The translations under genes were made by a program, and so were the position numbers. The notes beneath the pieces are model-generated. The model was not told the origin of the DNA. It saw only the letters and a program-made list of their open reading frames with translations, and did no database searches. DNA of 64,000 nt, taken from positions 16,351 through 80,350 of the forward strand of contig JASAMV010003716.1 in the NCBI GenBank assembly GCA_030248065.1, in the 5' to 3' direction. This DNA comes from Rhynchonema sp. JSB1_4. Taxonomy: Eukaryota; Nematoda; Chromadorea; Monhysterida; Xyalidae. Positions 60,630-64,000 of the stretch are shown here, in pieces (position 1 is the first letter of the stretch; each line of letters opens with the position of its first letter).

Positions 60630-61041
60630 AAGCACTATGTCAACACTTTTTTCACGTTTTCAGTACTTAAGAGCAGCAAAAGTGTTGACACGGCCTTAAG
60701 TACTATGTCAACACTTTTTTCGCATTTTCAGTACTTAAGAGCAGCAAAAGTGTTGACACGGCCTTAAGTACTATGTCAACACTTTTTTCGCATTTTTAGT
60801 ACTTAAGAGCAGCAAAAGTGTTGACATAGCCTTAAGTACTATGCCAACACTTTTTTCGCATTTTCAGTACTTAAGGGTGGCAAAAGTGTTGACATGTCCC
60901 TAAGTACTATGTCAACACTTTTGCTGTTCTTAAGTACTGAAAATGCGAAAAAAGTGTTGACATAGTACTTAAGGCCATGTCAACACTTTTGCTGCTCTTA
61001 AGTACTGAAAATGCGAAAAAAGTGTTGACATAGTACTTAAA
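60630..61041. repeat. 68-bp tandem array that reverses orientation (four direct, two inverted units)
   Basis: Four consecutive 68-bp units start at 60630, 60698, 60766 and 60834. From 60902 about two units run in the opposite orientation to 61041. Each unit also has internal symmetry: TGTCAACACTTTT pairs with AAAAGTGTTGACA, and AAGTACT with AGTACTT. Single-strand DNA or RNA from here could fold at both unit and array scale. Copies differ by only a few bases, so the array is young or homogenised. Confidence 0.95.
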
Positions 61042-62676
61042 GAGGAAAGCATGATGACCGGCTGGATTTCTGTGGATGCTATGCTAGCCAAAAGATGTTG
61101 CGGTCTGATGAATGGAATGAAATGAACTAAAACCTTTGAAATTTTTGATTTATATTTGGTTTATTGTTTATAAGAGTTTCATACTTTTCCCCTTGGCTTT
61201 TCATGTTGCAATTCATCGCATGTCCATCGCTGACAATATCCTCTGCAGGTGACGCCTGTTACCGGAAACCAACCACGAAAATCACTGGATTCGCAATTGG
61301 ATATCCTTTCATATTGCTTTTTTTACTCATGAGCCATGCTATGACGGCATCTGACGCTTATCTTTTCAGGCTGTTCGATGGTGTGAAAGTCAACGTAATA
61401 ACGATGCGGGAGACAATGATGAAAGGTTGAAGACAATGAGAACAGCTCGATATTCATGATCTCAACGGGGGTCAGATGGTATTGCAAACTTAATGTGACT
61501 GTGCTCTAGAATGATTTTTTGCCAACTGAGTGTTATACTTCAACTCATTCCAATCTTTTTAACTGCAGTTTCTTATCAAAGATAAACATCTTCACATTAC
61601 TGGATAGTGCCAATGGAACAGCTCTTCATGGCCTCAAATTGTCAGAAGCGCACTTCCTCACAACCTACTAAAATATTAACGACCTTCATCCCCGTCCTGA
61701 CAATTTAGGCAGACTGAACCTGGCGCAGCGGCGCGGGTCGCGCGAGCCCTCCTCAGCTCCAATGCTGGTGGTACTTGTCAAGCCAGGTTCTCGTGAAACA
61801 TCAACAAGTCACTGTGTGCCATTGTGCTGCGGTATTCAAAACACTGTAGAGCGAATAACCGAGCTGGTGATATTTTGTCGTCTTGACTGGTTGGCTCGTC
61901 TGTTCCGTTTGAGATGATCACAAAATATCGTTGTGCTACGTGAACCAATATGAAAAAACTGTGGTGACGGTTGGTCATTCATAGATTCAGTCGATGTCAA
62001 TTACGCTTCCAATCCATTTCTATCGGATTTCAAACTGTTTCAAGAACTGCGCTTGTGCCCTGTGCAACCCGCTATGACCTTTCTGTGATTGCGTTTGTGA
62101 TGAAGTTGGTTGCACTAGAGCTTACAAACCTTGAAACAACCTTGGTATTGAAAAGGTATCACAATGTCATCAAAAGCGACGCCTGATTTGAATGGTTGTC
62201 GATGTGCAAATTCAAGCAGAGGATGGGACCAGCTCAGCACTGCACGAATGCGCTCACGTAACTACAGTAGTTTCAACCCAAGAAAGGTTGTTATTGGTTT
62301 GTTCAACGCATACAAGTTAGGAGATGGCACCACAAGCATGACCTGCGGACTTCGTGTATGAATCAATTGTGGGTTTAAAAAATCCGGTACACTGCCGGCG
62401 ATTAAACACCAACTTTTTGCTCATTTTTGATATATTATTTTGGTACGTTGATCATCAATAAACAATCTTTGTTGCGAACGTGCTCACCAGCATTGCAAGA
62501 TCAGGTTGATTTTTTGTTGAAATCAAACTCCAAAAAAACGGCAAGCACGAGGGTTTCTGTTGCTTATTGCATGTTCATTCCACTGTTGTCACTGAGGTCT
62601 CAGTCCACAACAATATATGTACGTATAGATATACAGCAAGCAACTGTGATAATATCGACCATTTCAATCCAACATT
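61042..62676. other. Intergenic stretch downstream of the peptide gene
   Basis: About 1.6 kb with no supported gene. A + strand frame at 61164-61430 is hydrophobic in places but has no splice or homology support. The 3' UTR of the minus-strand peptide gene should lie at the right end; I found no canonical AATAAA close to its stop. Confidence 0.5.
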
Positions 62677-63370
62677 CTATCGTCTCCACCACGTTCTCAG
62701 TTGTCGAATTGGCGCAAATTGATCATCGTAGCCGTTGGGCATCGGATATGATGGATACGCAGCGTAGCCACCCTGTGCATGGTTTATTTGTCTCACACAT
62801 TTTATTAAAAAACCCGTTCTATTTCTTTTCTGTAACCGTCGCGTGTGATCGGTCCGACACTGTCCAGTCCCGTTTTATGTACTTCATCAATTAAATAACG
62901 TTATGGAGGATATTTCGAGATGATCAGACACGTCGGCTACGTGGGTAAAAGTGTTGTCCGATAGTTGTCTTGGTAATATTGTGATCCCACACAAAAAAAC
63001 ATCAGGCTGGCCAAGACATGCCTAAAGCACACCGATCAATCGGATAAGATTGGATCGGACAGAATGGGCACATCATGAAATTTGGTGCTTTCAACTAACC
63101 ATCATTTCTTGTATGATGGACCCTATGCTGGCCGTTGTAGTCAACCGGATTTTTCATGCGCTCGAGCATTTCCAAATAAAAAATTCCTTGATTTTGAATT
63201 TAACAAAAATATACCTGATCGCCATATGCAGTGGGATCGTCGGCCGCCGGCTTCAAAAAGTGCAAATAAGTCGATTTGACATTCTTATACGGGTTGTAGG
63301 CGTCGGATCCCTGAATCGCAATTGCACACAGCACCACCAGCGCACACAACTTGGCACACGTTAAATTCAT
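62677..63370 (-). CDS. Small secreted Tyr/Pro/Gly-rich peptide, two exons, novel
   Basis: Exon 1 is 63370-63215 (52 codons) and exon 2 is 62772-62677 (31 codons plus stop), joined in phase 0 across a GTATAT donor and a CATGCACAG acceptor. Product: 83 residues. Residues 1-24 form a clear signal peptide (MNLTCAKLCALVVLCAIAIQ, then GSDA before a Tyr). The mature part has no cysteine. It contains YNPYKNVKSTY, an acidic DDPTAYGDQ, a repetitive GGYAAYPSYPMPNGY, and a basic C-terminus RQLRTWWRR ending in a dibasic pair. It is secreted or lumenal, perhaps a neuropeptide-like or antimicrobial-type precursor, but I recognise no family. A TTGCAG 34 bases upstream of the ATG (near 63405) could be a spliced-leader acceptor. 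Additional exons between the two cannot be excluded. Confidence 0.65.
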
Positions 63371-63727
63371 TTTCGTTGAATTTAGTTTATCTTTTTCCAA
63401 ATTTCTGCAAGCACCAGGAAGCGTTCAGAGTTTCTACGCGCGTGGCACGAAAAACACCCCGATTTGGTCTGTTACCATGATTCTGGTCTCACAATCTATC
63501 CTAATACGCATGAATTATTGAACACTGAAGGCTCGGCACGCCCATGTGATAATGAGTGGTAGTCATGACGCCACGAATAATCAAAACTCAAAAACGTCAA
63601 AAACAAAATAGACGCTGGGGTACATTATGTACCATTCCTCACACGAACAGAAGCCGGACATACATGTACTACCTATACATACTGTACATCCGCAATTGGA
63701 TTGACTTTGACATATGTACAGTATGTA

Positions 63728-64000
63728 CAGTACCGGGTGCAATTCTAGGCTGAAAGTTGAAGTCGCGTGCACGCGCGTGCACGCGCGTGCGAAACAGTGC
63801 AAAGTATAGGCAAAAGTCGAAGTAACTTGGCGTGCACGCGCGTGCACGCACGTGCACGCGCGTGCACGCGAAGTTTTGCGCGTGCGCTGGCGTGCGCTCC
63901 CTATGTTTTAGCACTAGGAAGTCGCGTGCACGCGCGTGCACGCCGCGTGCACGCGCGTGCACGCGACTTCAACTTTCAGCCTAGAATTGCACCCGGAACT
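63728..64000. mobile_element. Inverted-repeat element with GTGCACGCGC core, cut by the window edge
   Basis: The left end CAGTACCGGGTGCAATTCTA (after TA) reappears inverted at the last bases of the window. The inverted arms run about 40 bp to GTTGAAGTCGCGTGCACG. The interior is dominated by alternating GTGCACGCGCGTGCACGC. The TA flank and CAGT start suggest a Tc1/mariner-type MITE. The right flank is outside the window. Confidence 0.75.

Noticed and set aside
60630..61041. CRISPR-like array
   Set aside because: Units are contiguous 68-mers without spacers, the array inverts, and the genome is eukaryotic.
62427..62894. 155-codon + strand frame
   Set aside because: It is antisense to exon 2 of the peptide gene, whose splice junction and signal peptide give better support.

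Overview
This is a nuclear segment of an invertebrate genome, most likely a nematode. Every recognisable gene is cut by GT-AG introns whose phases fit from exon to exon. The innexin matches the nematode neuronal innexin UNC-7 almost domain by domain, and mobile-element remnants are dense in introns and intergenic DNA. No prokaryotic gene organisation is present. The species cannot be fixed from this window.

Layout. (1) 497-13762, + strand: the 3' two thirds of a T-type (Cav3, cca-1-like) voltage-gated calcium channel alpha-1 gene. It runs from the domain II pore turret to the stop; domain I and IIS1-S5 lie off the left edge. Two alternative exons encode the domain II turret, one with three cysteines and one with five. 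(2) 13763-15875: 3' flank shared by two convergent genes. (3) 15876-about 21485, - strand: an unc-7-like innexin in nine coding exons. (4) 21534-52146: about 30 kb of gene-poor, repeat-rich DNA. It holds a 1.68-kb Tc1-like foldback element, a TA-flanked MITE, scattered TACATA/TATGTA tracts, one unusually long open frame (32606-33409) and a possible isolated exon at 41.3-41.5 kb. (5) 52292-about 58674, - strand: a DEAD-box RNA helicase with all core motifs, whose N-terminal exon is split by a 400-bp hAT-like MITE. (6) 58.8-61.04 kb: a palindrome-rich block with 46-bp palindromes, a TTAA-flanked foldback element and a 68-bp tandem array that turns round on itself. (7) 62677-63370, - strand: a two-exon gene for an 83-residue secreted Tyr/Pro/Gly-rich peptide I do not recognise. 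(8) 63728-end: start of an inverted-repeat element with a GTGCACGCGC core.

The channel and the innexin are both membrane proteins of excitable cells: a low-threshold calcium channel and a gap-junction or hemichannel subunit. They lie tail to tail. From memory both C. elegans orthologues are X-linked, so the pairing may reflect an old linkage group, but nothing in the sequence shows co-regulation.

The most rewarding items are the tri-/penta-cysteine turret exon pair, the novel secreted peptide, the MITE inside the helicase exon, and the nested palindromic arrays at 58.8-61 kb. Exon borders were assigned by eye from splice consensus, reading frame and phase arithmetic, with no transcript data.
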